Below, piece by piece: positions 17,313-25,014 of a stretch of 64,000 bases of DNA (positions are counted from its first letter, which is position 1; every line of letters starts with the position of its first letter). The DNA comes from Mycolicibacterium gadium. Lineage in GTDB: Bacteria > Actinomycetota > Actinomycetes > Mycobacteriales > Mycobacteriaceae. The stretch covers positions 5,766,001 to 5,830,000 of the forward strand of contig NZ_AP022608.1 in assembly GCF_010728925.1 (NCBI RefSeq). Direction: 5' to 3'. The position numbers and the translations under genes were made by a program. The notes beneath the pieces were generated by a model. The model did no database searches, had not been told where the DNA came from, and saw only the letters and a list, made by a program, of their open reading frames with translations.

Positions 17313-17819
17313 TCAGCCGTTGCCGCCTCTCGACATGACCCGAGAGATGTCGGCCTCGACCGCCGCCACCGTCGCGAGATCCATGCCCCACGGCTGATCT
17401 ACCCCGACACACCGATCGAGGTCCCACAGCACACAATGCTCACCCGGCTGCGCCACCATCGACCAGGCGATCACCGTCCTGCGCAGTTGTTCATCCGCCG
17501 AATCGGCGAGGGCGCCCGCGGGTGCCCCGCCCTCGGGATGGTGATGAAGGAACCGGCCGTACGCCCTTTCGCAGAACGCGGCGTACCGGACGGTGCACAG
17601 GATCAGGCCGTGCCATGCCTCGTCAACGGCGTGAGATGGCATCCCGATGACCTGATCGTCGCGCAGCGCCGCGGCGCAACACCTCAACCATTGCCGCAGG
17701 CCGGTGTCGATGAGCTCCCGAGGCTGCCACGGACACGTCTTGAACACGGCGGGCGGAAGTTCGAGTTCCAACGCCGCAACCAGCACGCGATCGACCGGAT
17801 CGCCGCGCCAACGCCGCAC
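17313..17819 (-). CDS. GRDP-like hypothetical protein
   Basis: A 168-residue protein from GTG 17819, preceded by AGGGTGA. The motif HAVDEAWHGLILCTVRYAAFCERAYGRFLHHHP resembles the repeated VDxxWHxHxL segments of glycine-rich-domain-containing (GRDP) proteins, and its histidines may bind metal. No signal peptide or membrane segment is visible. Its stop overlaps the alternative ATG of the DUF35 gene by one base, so all three minus-strand genes could be co-transcribed. No enzymatic function can be assigned from sequence. Confidence 0.72.
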   Translation of the reverse strand: MRRWRGDPVDRVLVAALELELPPAVFKTCPWQPRELIDTGLRQWLRCCAAALRDDQVIGMPSHAVDEAWHGLILCTVRYAAFCERAYGRFLHHHPEGGAPAGALADSADEQLRRTVIAWSMVAQPGEHCVLWDLDRCVGVDQPWGMDLATVAAVEADISRVMSRGGNG

Positions 17820-17931
17820 GTCATCACCCTATGTGCCGATGGGTCGGCGTGACGTCCGATCATGGATGTGGGCGGTGGTGGGGGAGGCTGCGGTGGTGGC
17901 CGACGCAGACCCGACGGGTTAGCCTGCCCGT

Positions 17932-18357
17932 GTGGATGCCGACAAAGCGCAGATCGCCGACGTTCTGATCCGCTACGCCACAGGAATCGATTTCAAGGAC
18001 TGGCCGTTGTTGCGCACCTGCTGGACAGAGGATGTCGACTGTGACTATGGCGAGGTCGGTCGGTATTCGGGTGTCGATGCCATCAGCGGATTGATGGAGC
18101 AGCTCCACAGCTCGATGGGGCCCACCTACCACCGGCTGTCCAACTTCACGATCACTGTCGACGGCGATCGCGCCACGGCCAGGTCCTACGTCTTCGCGCA
18201 TCTGCAGGCGGTTCCCGACGATCCGGCCACTTGGGTTGAGGCCCTTGGCCATTACGACGACGAACTCGCCCGCACTCCCGACGGATGGCGCATCGCGCGC
18301 CGGACCACGCACATCGCGCGGGTGCAGTCCGGTGTCACGGTGATCCCGCAGTCATGA
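17932..18357 (+). CDS. SnoaL-like / NTF2-fold protein
   Basis: A 141-residue protein with the cone-shaped SnoaL_4/NTF2-like fold signature: an N-terminal helix (KAQIADVLIRYATGIDFKDW), then WTEDVDCDYGEVGRY and a beta-sheet with YHRLSNFTITVDGDRATARSYV. Family members include isomerases, dehydratases and simple binding proteins, so the activity is open. GTG 17932 is the start. Its stop overlaps the next gene as ATGA, so SnoaL-like and VOC proteins are translated together and may act on the same intermediate. Confidence 0.88.
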   Translation: MDADKAQIADVLIRYATGIDFKDWPLLRTCWTEDVDCDYGEVGRYSGVDAISGLMEQLHSSMGPTYHRLSNFTITVDGDRATARSYVFAHLQAVPDDPATWVEALGHYDDELARTPDGWRIARRTTHIARVQSGVTVIPQS

Positions 18358-18872
18358 TCCTGCCCGGACCGATCCGGCAGATCGGTTACATCGTCGAGGA
18401 TCTCGATGCAGCGCTCGGCCCGTGGATCGACCTGGGTGTCGGCCCGTTCTTCGTCATGCGCGGCATTCCGATACGAGCGTCCTATCGCGGCGACCCGTGT
18501 GAGGTCACGATCTCGATGGCGCTGGCCAACAGCGGGGAGATGCAGATCGAGCTGATCCAGCAAGAGGACAGCACCCCGAGCATCTACACCGAATTTCTCG
18601 CGGCCAGTGGTCCTGGCTACCACCAACTCGCGTACTGGACGGATGATTTCGACGCGACGATGGCATCTGTGCGTGATGCCGGCTGGCCGGTGGTCTGGCT
18701 CGGAGACGAGAACGTCGGAACACGGTTCGCCTATCTCGAGCCGCCGAATAGTCCCGCCACCGTCATCGAGATCATGGAAGACAACGAAATCACTTCCGGC
18801 ATGGGTAAATTCGTCCGCGATGCCGCGATCGACTGGGACGGTAGCGACCCGATCCGGGTGCTGGGCGGTTAA
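18354..18872 (+). CDS. VOC-family (glyoxalase/dioxygenase-fold) protein
   Basis: A 172-residue protein of the vicinal oxygen chelate superfamily. The opening IRQIGYIVEDLDAALGPWIDLGVGPFFV and the second module with YHQLAYWTDDFDATMASVRDAGWPVVW are typical. ATG 18354 overlaps the preceding stop by four bases. Candidate metal ligands include His in GYHQLAY and Glu in IEIMED, but the usual first-module His appears to be replaced (QIGYIV). It could be an epimerase, dioxygenase or isomerase. It ends just before a very strong hairpin. Confidence 0.88.
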   Translation: MILPGPIRQIGYIVEDLDAALGPWIDLGVGPFFVMRGIPIRASYRGDPCEVTISMALANSGEMQIELIQQEDSTPSIYTEFLAASGPGYHQLAYWTDDFDATMASVRDAGWPVVWLGDENVGTRFAYLEPPNSPATVIEIMEDNEITSGMGKFVRDAAIDWDGSDPIRVLGG

Positions 18873-18881
18873 GGTTCGACG

Positions 18882-18941
18882 GCGAGCAGACTCGTAGACC
18901 CCCAAGGCGGTCTACTTTTAGGGGTCTACGCGTCTGCTCGC
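18882..18941. terminator. Long hairpin between convergent genes
   Basis: Two 21-base arms (18882-18902 and 18921-18941) pair at 20 of 21 positions, the mismatch being at 18892/18931; the loop is 18 bases. The arms begin GCGAGCAGAC and end CTACGCGTCTGCTCGC-like on the other side. It sits 10 bases after the VOC stop and 15 before the crotonase stop, and probably blocks read-through in both directions, although neither side has a U-tract. Confidence 0.7.
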
Positions 18942-18955
18942 GCTCTAAACACGAT

Positions 18956-19672
18956 CTACTTATCGCGCTTCATCACTTTGTCGGCGGCTGACCAGTGTTC
19001 GTCTGAAACCCACAGGCGCGCAAAGGCTGCGACAGCCTCCGTGGTCGTCGCGCCCTTCATGACGCGCTTGATCTCTCCTGCCGGGCGGCCGGCCATTGCG
19101 CGGGCGAGATCACGCCAGCCGCTGTCGAACGATGCCCGCGGGATGACGCGGTCCACCAGCCCCAACCGTTCGGCCTCCGATGCACCGATGATGGTGCCGC
19201 TGCCCGCCAGCAGCAACGCCTGGCTGTAACCGACCAGCGCGACGAGACGTTCGGCTCCGCCCCACGCAGGCATGATCTCCAGCGCCACCTGGTTGAATCC
19301 GATCTTGATGTCGTCGGCGGCGACCCGGATGTCCGCAGACACCGCGAACTCGGCCCCCCCACCCAGTGCGTGCCCGTTCAATGCCGCGATCGTCGGCCCG
19401 GGAAAGCCGGCGATCCGGTCACAGATGGTCCGCATTCGAAAAGCCATCGCCGAGGCGTCGAGCTCGGTGCGCAGTGCGCTGAGTTCCTTGAGGTCGCCGC
19501 CCGAGACGAAGGCGCGGTCACCGGCGCCGGTGATGACGAGCGCCCGTGCACCGTCGGCGCTGTCGAGCGCCTTCTCCAGCTGGTCCATCGTCTCCAGGGA
19601 AATGGCGTTGCGCGCATGCAGCCGGTCGATGGTGATGACCGCCAGCCCGTCGTCCAGCTCGAGGTCGACCAT
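18956..19672 (-). CDS. Enoyl-CoA hydratase/isomerase family protein with altered active site
   Basis: A 238-residue crotonase-fold protein. The oxyanion-hole regions are clear (RAFVSGGDLKEL and NGHALGGGAEFAVSADIR), and the first catalytic glutamate position is kept in GGGAEFA. The second, normally in a PEV motif, reads NQVALEIMPAWGG here, i.e. Gln instead of Glu. Classical enoyl-CoA hydratases use both glutamates, so this may catalyse isomerisation, hydrolysis or another crotonase reaction. It is divergent from an acyl-CoA ligase, with one inverted repeat between the two starts. Confidence 0.9.
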   Translation of the reverse strand: MVDLELDDGLAVITIDRLHARNAISLETMDQLEKALDSADGARALVITGAGDRAFVSGGDLKELSALRTELDASAMAFRMRTICDRIAGFPGPTIAALNGHALGGGAEFAVSADIRVAADDIKIGFNQVALEIMPAWGGAERLVALVGYSQALLLAGSGTIIGASEAERLGLVDRVIPRASFDSGWRDLARAMAGRPAGEIKRVMKGATTTEAVAAFARLWVSDEHWSAADKVMKRDK

Positions 19673-19694
19673 CTAGCGTTCTCCATTCCCGGTA

Positions 19695-19723
19695 TTGGCA
19701 TTCTCTCTAGCGGAGAATAGCAT
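19695..19723 (+). promoter_or_regulatory. Promoter with embedded operator, site B of the shared motif
   Basis: TTGGCA (19695-19700) and TAGCAT (19718-19723) are 17 bases apart and fit a vegetative promoter for the acyl-CoA ligase gene. Perfect arms ATTCTC (19700-19705) and GAGAAT (19713-19718) with a 7-base spacer fill the space between them. A bound repressor would exclude RNA polymerase and could also control the divergent crotonase gene 28 bases away. Confidence 0.65.
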
Positions 19724-19753
19724 CGGGCCAAACACGGAGGTGCAGCCGAATAC

Positions 19754-21283
19754 ATGCGAAAAATCCCTGAGTACCTGACGAAACGGTACGTCGCCGAAGG
19801 TTGGTGGACACAGGAAACACTCGGGGATCTGGTGGCCGGCGGACTGGCGGCCAATCCTGCGACTGCCTTTCATGTGCACTCCGCCGTGCGCCCGTACGCC
19901 GGCACGTTTGGTGACGTCGAGACCCAGGCCCGCAGGCTGGCCGCAGGACTTCGGTCGCGCGGCGTGGGTGCAGGCGACGTCGTCGCCATCCAGTTGCCCA
20001 ACTGGATGGAGGCCGCTGCGGCGTTCTGGGCCGCCACATTCCTGGGTGGGGTGGTCGTGCCGATCGTGCACTTCTACGGGCGCAAAGAACTCGGTCACAT
20101 CATGACGACGGCACGGCCGAAGGTTTTCATCACCACCGCCGAGTTCGGCCGCATGACATTTCAGGCCGACCTTTGTGCCGATGTGCCGATCGTCGGGCTG
20201 GTCGGCGATACGTTCGACGACCTTCTTGCCGACCAGCCCATGCCGGGCACCATCGCGGCGGACCCCGCCAGCCCGGCGCTGATCGCCTTCACCTCGGGTA
20301 CCACGAGCAATCCGAAGGGCGTCATCCACAGCCACCAGACCCTCAGTTTCGAAACGCGTCAGCTTCTCGAGAACTACCCGCCCGACCGCGTCAGGCAGTT
20401 GACGGCGACCCCGGTGGGGCACTTCATCGGGATGCTCGGCGCGTTTCTCATCCCGGTGCTCGAAGGAGCGCCCATCGATCTTTGTGACGTGTGGGACCCG
20501 GGCCGGGTACTCGAACTCATCGAGCGCGACGGATTGTCGATCGGCGGCGGGCCGCCTTACTTCGTCACGAGCGTGCTCGACCATCCGGACTGCACGCCGG
20601 ACCACGTGCGCCACTTCACGACGGTCGGGTTGGGCGGCTCGACGGTTCCGGCCGCCGTGACCCGGCGCCTGGCCGATCTCGGAATGTTCGTCTTCCGTTC
20701 CTACGGCAGTACCGAGCACCCGTCGATCACCGGGTCGCGCCGCAGCGCGCCGGAGGACAAGCGGCTGTTCACCGACGGCGACGTGCGGCCCGGGGTGGAG
20801 ATCCGGCTCGGCCCCGACGGCGAGATCTTCAGCCGGGGTCCAGACCTGTGCCTCGGCTACACCGACGAGGCGCTGACAGCGAGCGCGTTCGACGCCGACG
20901 GCTGGTACCGCACCGGTGATGTCGGTGTCCTCGACGAGGACGGTTACCTCACGATCACCGATCGCAAGGCCGACGTGATCATCCGAGGTGGCGAGAACAT
21001 CAGCGCGCTGGAGGTCGAGGAGGTCCTGCTGGGAATGCCGGCGGTCGCAGAGGCCGTGGTGGTGGCGGTGCCCGATGACCGCCTGGGTGAGCGCGCGGCC
21101 GCGGTGCTGCGGGTTCGCGACGATCGGGAGATGCCGACGCTGGACGAGGTGCGCGAGCACTTCAAGGCGCAGGGTGTCGCGGTACAGAAGTGGCCTGAGG
21201 AGTTGCACCGGGTGGATGACTTTCCGCGTACTGCGAGTGGCAAGGTGCAGAAGTTTCGCGTCCGGCAGTCATTGCAGGCGTGA
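19754..21283 (+). CDS. Acyl-CoA ligase (ANL superfamily, FadD-like)
   Basis: Adenylate-forming CoA ligase of 509 residues. The AMP-binding loop AFTSGTTSNPKG lies at about residues 177-188, followed by the A5-like YGSTEHPS. The hinge GWYRTGDVGVLDEDGYL and TDRKADVIIRGGENIS follow, and the C-terminal catalytic lysine is in PRTASGKVQKF. It converts a carboxylic acid to its CoA thioester through an acyl-AMP. GGAGG at 19736-19740 is somewhat far (13 bases) from ATG 19754. With the second ligase downstream, the cluster has two activation steps, perhaps for a side chain and for a later acid product. Confidence 0.94.
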   Translation: MRKIPEYLTKRYVAEGWWTQETLGDLVAGGLAANPATAFHVHSAVRPYAGTFGDVETQARRLAAGLRSRGVGAGDVVAIQLPNWMEAAAAFWAATFLGGVVVPIVHFYGRKELGHIMTTARPKVFITTAEFGRMTFQADLCADVPIVGLVGDTFDDLLADQPMPGTIAADPASPALIAFTSGTTSNPKGVIHSHQTLSFETRQLLENYPPDRVRQLTATPVGHFIGMLGAFLIPVLEGAPIDLCDVWDPGRVLELIERDGLSIGGGPPYFVTSVLDHPDCTPDHVRHFTTVGLGGSTVPAAVTRRLADLGMFVFRSYGSTEHPSITGSRRSAPEDKRLFTDGDVRPGVEIRLGPDGEIFSRGPDLCLGYTDEALTASAFDADGWYRTGDVGVLDEDGYLTITDRKADVIIRGGENISALEVEEVLLGMPAVAEAVVVAVPDDRLGERAAAVLRVRDDREMPTLDEVREHFKAQGVAVQKWPEELHRVDDFPRTASGKVQKFRVRQSLQA

Positions 21284-21330
21284 GCGGCAGACCACCCGCC
21301 GGTAACGTCATTACCACTGCGGCGAAAACC

Positions 21331-21363
21331 TTGTTACCATCGCGCTAGGAGAATAGGATTCTC
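21331..21363 (+). promoter_or_regulatory. Promoter and operator, site C of the shared motif
   Basis: TTGTTA (21331-21336) and TAGGAT (21354-21359) are 17 bases apart. GAGAAT (21349-21354) and ATTCTC (21358-21363) form an inverted repeat over the -10 box; a weaker right arm GATAA (21371-21375) gives the 7-base spacing seen at sites A and B. AAGGAG (21374-21379) serves the gene starting at 21386. Upstream, GGTAAcgtcaTTACC is a second small palindrome. Confidence 0.6.
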
Positions 21364-21385
21364 GTCAGAGGATAAGGAGTCTTTC

Positions 21386-22576
21386 ATGGGCCAGCTGTCG
21401 CACCGGGTCGACATTCCGTTTCCGCTGTTCGATGCGGACAACCATCTCTACGAGCCGCCCGAGGCGATGACGAAGTACCTCCCCAAGGAGTACAAGGACA
21501 TCGTCCAGTACGTCGAGATCAATGGGCGTACCAAGATCGCGCTCAAGGGCGTGATCAGCAACTACATCCCCAATCCCACCTTCTCCGTGGTCGCCAAGCC
21601 GGGGGCCTGGGAGGAGTACTTCAAGTTCGGGAATCCCGACGGCAAGAGCAAGCGCGAGCTGTTCGGTGAGCCGATGCGCGCCATTCCGGCGTTCTTCGAA
21701 CCCGCTCCGCGCCTGGAGAAGATGGACGAGTTGGGCTTGGACCGCTCGCTGATGTTCCCGACGCTGGCCAGCCTGATCGAGGAGCGCCTGTCCGACGACC
21801 CGGTCGCCATCCACGTCATCATCCACGCGCTCAACGAGTGGCTGCACGAGGTGTGGGGCTTCAACTACAAGAACCGCATCTTCACCACCCCGGTGATCAC
21901 GCTGCCCATCGTCGAAAAGGCGATCGAGGAGCTGGATTGGGCGGTCAAGCGCGGTGCTCGTGCCATCCTGATCCGCCCGGCGCCGGTGCCCGGCTTCCGC
22001 GGGCCGCGGTCGTTCGCTCTGCCCGAGTTCGACCCGTTCTGGCAGAAGTGCGTCGAGTACGACGTCTTCGTCGGCATGCACTCAAGCGACAGCGGTTACT
22101 CCCGCTACACCTCGGAGTGGGATGGCGCCGCGCAGGAGATGCTGCCGTTCCAGACGAACGCCATGTCCATCCTCAACGAGTGGCGTCCGATCCAGGATGC
22201 GGTGGCCTCCTGGGTGATTCACGGCGCGCTGTTCCGGTTCCCGAAGCTGAAGGTGGGCATCGTCGAGGCGGGTTCGAAGTGGATGTTCCCGCTTCTGGAC
22301 TCGATGGCCGAGGTCTACAAGAAGGCGCCGGAAGCCTTCCCCGGTAACCCGATCGAGGAGATCAAGAACCGCATCTTCGTCAGCCCGTTCTACGAGGAGG
22401 GCATCGACGACCTGATCAACCTGATCGGCGTCGACCAGGTGCTCTACGGCTCGGACTGGCCGCACCCGGAAGGGCTCGCGGAGCCGACCCACTATGTGAC
22501 CGCGCTCGAGCACCTCTCCATGGAGGATCAGGCGAAGATCATGGGCGGCAACCTCAGTCGCCTCGTCACCGTGTGA
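21386..22576 (+). CDS. Amidohydrolase family 2 protein
   Basis: A TIM-barrel metal-dependent hydrolase or decarboxylase of 396 residues, related to the ACMSD/LigY-type amidohydrolases. FDADNHLYEPPEAM near the start is the metal-binding entry, EAGSKWMFPLLD lies in the barrel, and the closing motif is VLYGSDWPHPEG with the catalytic Asp. Such proteins cleave C-C or C-N bonds in ring catabolism, so it could open or decarboxylate an intermediate. A strong AAGGAG precedes ATG 21386. Its stop overlaps the downstream ligase start as GTGA. Confidence 0.9.
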   Translation: MGQLSHRVDIPFPLFDADNHLYEPPEAMTKYLPKEYKDIVQYVEINGRTKIALKGVISNYIPNPTFSVVAKPGAWEEYFKFGNPDGKSKRELFGEPMRAIPAFFEPAPRLEKMDELGLDRSLMFPTLASLIEERLSDDPVAIHVIIHALNEWLHEVWGFNYKNRIFTTPVITLPIVEKAIEELDWAVKRGARAILIRPAPVPGFRGPRSFALPEFDPFWQKCVEYDVFVGMHSSDSGYSRYTSEWDGAAQEMLPFQTNAMSILNEWRPIQDAVASWVIHGALFRFPKLKVGIVEAGSKWMFPLLDSMAEVYKKAPEAFPGNPIEEIKNRIFVSPFYEEGIDDLINLIGVDQVLYGSDWPHPEGLAEPTHYVTALEHLSMEDQAKIMGGNLSRLVTV

Positions 22577-24033
22577 CGGGTAAGCAGCTTTTTCAGACCA
22601 TCCCCGAGATGGTCTTGAGCGCGGCGGACCGGTTCGGCGACGCGGAAGCGGTTGTCGACGGTCCGCTGCGCCTCACCTTCACTGAGGTCGTCGATCGGAT
22701 TCGTTGCGCGGCAGGTGCCTTCGCGGATTTCGGCATCGACAAGGGCGATCGGATAGCGATCTGGGCGCCCAATTCCGCGGAGTGGATGATCGCCGCGTTC
22801 GGGATCATGACTGCTGGCGCGGTGCTGGTCCCGGTGAACACACGGTTCAAGGCCGACGAGGCAGCTGACATCATCGTCCGCAGTGGAGCCAAGGCGGTCA
22901 TGGTGCAGAAGGGCTTCCTGGACCAGGACTACGGCGCGCCCGACGGTGTACCGGCCATCGATCTGAAATCCGGCTTTCTGTCCTCCGGTTCACCTCTGCA
23001 CCGTCACGTCAGCGGAGACGACATCTCCGACATCATCTTCACGTCGGGCACGACCGGCAGGCCCAAGGGCGCCAGGATGAATCATCTGCAGACGCTACGA
23101 GCCTACGAGGAGTGGGCCACGCTGGCCGACCTCCGTGAAGGTGACCGCTACCTGATGATCAACCCGTACTTCCACACCTTCGGGTTGAAGGCCGGTTTGG
23201 TCGCGTCGTTCCTGCGCGGCGCGACTATGGTGCCGCTGTCGGTGTTCGACCTCGATCGTGTGGTGGAACTCGTTGAGGCCGAACGTATTACGATGCTGCC
23301 CGGCCCGCCGACGCTGTACCACTCGTTGCTCACGGTCGCTGACAAGTCCAAGCTCGCCACGTTGCGGGCCGCAGTGACGGGCGCCGCGGACATCCCGGTC
23401 GAACTCATCAGGCGCATCCGCGACGACCTGCCCTTCCAGTCGCTGATGACGGGCTACGGGCTCACCGAAGCGGGCAACGTCACGCTGTCACGGCCGGGGG
23501 ATTCACCCGAGGACGTCGCAACTACGGCAGGTCTTCCGTGCGAGGGCGGCGAGGTGCGCATCGCCGACGACGGCGAGGTCTTGGTGCGCGGCTACAACGT
23601 CATGCAGGGATACCTCGATGACCCCGTCGCCACCGCCGAGGCGATCGATCGCGACGGGTGGCTGCACACCGGCGATCTGGGCACCCTCGACGCTGCCGGA
23701 CGGCTGCGGATCGTCGGTCGCAAGAAGGACATGTACATCGTCGGCGGATTCAACGCCTATCCCGCCGAGATCGAGGGCTTTCTGCTCGAGCATCCGGCGA
23801 TCGCGCAGGCCGCGGTGATCGGTGTGCCGGACGAGCGGATGGGTCAGGTGGGCAAGGCGTTCATCGTGACGAAGAGCGGCGCGGGAGCGATAAGCAGCGA
23901 CGACGTCATCGAGTGGAGCCGCGGACGAATGGCGGGTTTCAAGGTGCCCCGGTATGTAGAGTTCCTCGACAAGCTGCCGTTGAACGCCACCGGCAAGGTG
24001 GTGAAGGACGACTTGAAGAAGCTGCACAGCTGA
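22573..24033 (+). CDS. Acyl-CoA ligase (FadD3-like)
   Basis: Second adenylate-forming CoA ligase (486 residues, GTG 22573 overlapping the amidohydrolase stop). It has IIFTSGTTGRPKGARM at about residues 153-168, TGYGLTEAGNVTLS, GWLHTGDLGTLDAAGRL, GRKKDMYIVGGFNAYPAEIE and the lysine loop PLNATGKVVKDD. The overall feel is close to FadD3, the ligase for the two-ring steroid remnant HIP in M. tuberculosis, but this is an impression from sequence and needs a phylogeny. Translational coupling to the amidohydrolase suggests the ligase acts on its product or substrate. Confidence 0.92.
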   Translation: MTGKQLFQTIPEMVLSAADRFGDAEAVVDGPLRLTFTEVVDRIRCAAGAFADFGIDKGDRIAIWAPNSAEWMIAAFGIMTAGAVLVPVNTRFKADEAADIIVRSGAKAVMVQKGFLDQDYGAPDGVPAIDLKSGFLSSGSPLHRHVSGDDISDIIFTSGTTGRPKGARMNHLQTLRAYEEWATLADLREGDRYLMINPYFHTFGLKAGLVASFLRGATMVPLSVFDLDRVVELVEAERITMLPGPPTLYHSLLTVADKSKLATLRAAVTGAADIPVELIRRIRDDLPFQSLMTGYGLTEAGNVTLSRPGDSPEDVATTAGLPCEGGEVRIADDGEVLVRGYNVMQGYLDDPVATAEAIDRDGWLHTGDLGTLDAAGRLRIVGRKKDMYIVGGFNAYPAEIEGFLLEHPAIAQAAVIGVPDERMGQVGKAFIVTKSGAGAISSDDVIEWSRGRMAGFKVPRYVEFLDKLPLNATGKVVKDDLKKLHS

Positions 24034-24101
24034 GCGCGTGCACAGCGTGTAAATAGCATTTCCGCAGGAAGGGCGGCGTTGGTCCGGCCTGTGTGCGGAA
24101 G

Positions 24102-24143
24102 GTATCGTCGCGGCGATACGCAATAAAAGAAAATGGCATTCTC
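24102..24143. promoter_or_regulatory. Regulatory region ahead of mce-associated genes, site D
   Basis: Two signals lie in the 144-base gap. GTATCG-tcgcgg-CGATAC (24102-24119) is an almost complete 18-bp palindrome. Next to it AAATGGCATTCTC (24131-24143), preceded by GAAAAT-like sequence, repeats the element found at sites A, B and C, although the far GAGAA arm is missing. An AAGGAGG ribosome binding site follows at 24166-24172. Confidence 0.5.
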
Positions 24144-24177
24144 GTGAGTAGTGGGACATACGGACAAGGAGGTCGCT

Positions 24178-25014
24178 GTGCCGTCATTCAGGCGCCGTGC
24201 GTCGGCGACCGACACTGATCATCGCGCCGAGGAACCGCCACAGGAGGCGGACGGCACTAGCGGCGATGCGCTGACACTGGCCGAGGAGGCCGAAGCCGAG
24301 GCGGCCGAGGCCGAAGCCGCTGCGGCCGCAGCGCGCGCTAAGGCGAAGGCGATCCGGTTGCGCCGCGAAGCGCAGGAAGCCGAGGCCAGAGCCAAAGCGG
24401 AGGCGGACGCCGACGACGTTGCCGAATCGGCGGCGGAGGCGCCGTCCGATGCCGGGTCGGTCCCGGCGCAGACCGACGATGTCGCTGACTACGAATCCGA
24501 AGCCGCGCCGAGGGGCCGCCGGTGGGGGCTCATAGTCAAGGTCGTCGCGATGACACTCGCGGTCCTCTGCACCGCGGCATTGATCACCGCCAGCGTGCTC
24601 ATGGTCATCGAGCACCGGAAGGCGGAGGACCTTCGACAGCTCGACGCGGAGTTTCAAGCGGCCGGCAGGCAGAGCGTCGTGACGCTGATGTCGTTGGACT
24701 TCAACAATGCCCAGGCCGACGTCGAGCGCATCATCGAGAATACGACCGGCCAGTTCAAGACCGACTTCGAAGAACAGGCGGCCGATTTCGTCAAGGTGGC
24801 CCAGGATTCCAAGGTGATCACGGACGTCACCGTCACCGCCGTCGCCGTGGAATCGATGACCCCGACCTCGGCCGTCGCGCTGGTTGCGGCCACCTCGCGG
24901 GTCACCAATGCCTCGGGCGCTCAACAGGAGCCGCGTGCGTGGCGCCTATCGGTGAACCTCGAGCGGGTCGACAGTGGTCAGATCAAGATGGCGAAAGTCG
25001 AGTTCGTACCGTGA
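24178..25014 (+). CDS. Mce-associated membrane protein (Mas-like)
   Basis: A 278-residue single-pass membrane protein from GTG 24178, chosen for the AAGGAGG five bases upstream. Residues about 20-110 are Ala/Glu/Lys-rich with coiled-coil character. A membrane span (about residues 117-148) and an extracytoplasmic NTF2-like domain follow, as in mycobacterial Mas/OmamA-type proteins that stabilise Mce transporters. Such genes usually sit directly after mceF; here they come 12 kb later, behind the catabolic genes. Its stop overlaps the next gene as GTGA. Confidence 0.87.
   Translation: MPSFRRRASATDTDHRAEEPPQEADGTSGDALTLAEEAEAEAAEAEAAAAAARAKAKAIRLRREAQEAEARAKAEADADDVAESAAEAPSDAGSVPAQTDDVADYESEAAPRGRRWGLIVKVVAMTLAVLCTAALITASVLMVIEHRKAEDLRQLDAEFQAAGRQSVVTLMSLDFNNAQADVERIIENTTGQFKTDFEEQAADFVKVAQDSKVITDVTVTAVAVESMTPTSAVALVAATSRVTNASGAQQEPRAWRLSVNLERVDSGQIKMAKVEFVP

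Noticed and set aside
19673..21208. 511-codon open frame antisense to the acyl-CoA ligase
   Set aside because: Shadow of the ligase gene: composition is Arg/His-rich without motifs, and the plus-strand protein has all ANL signatures.
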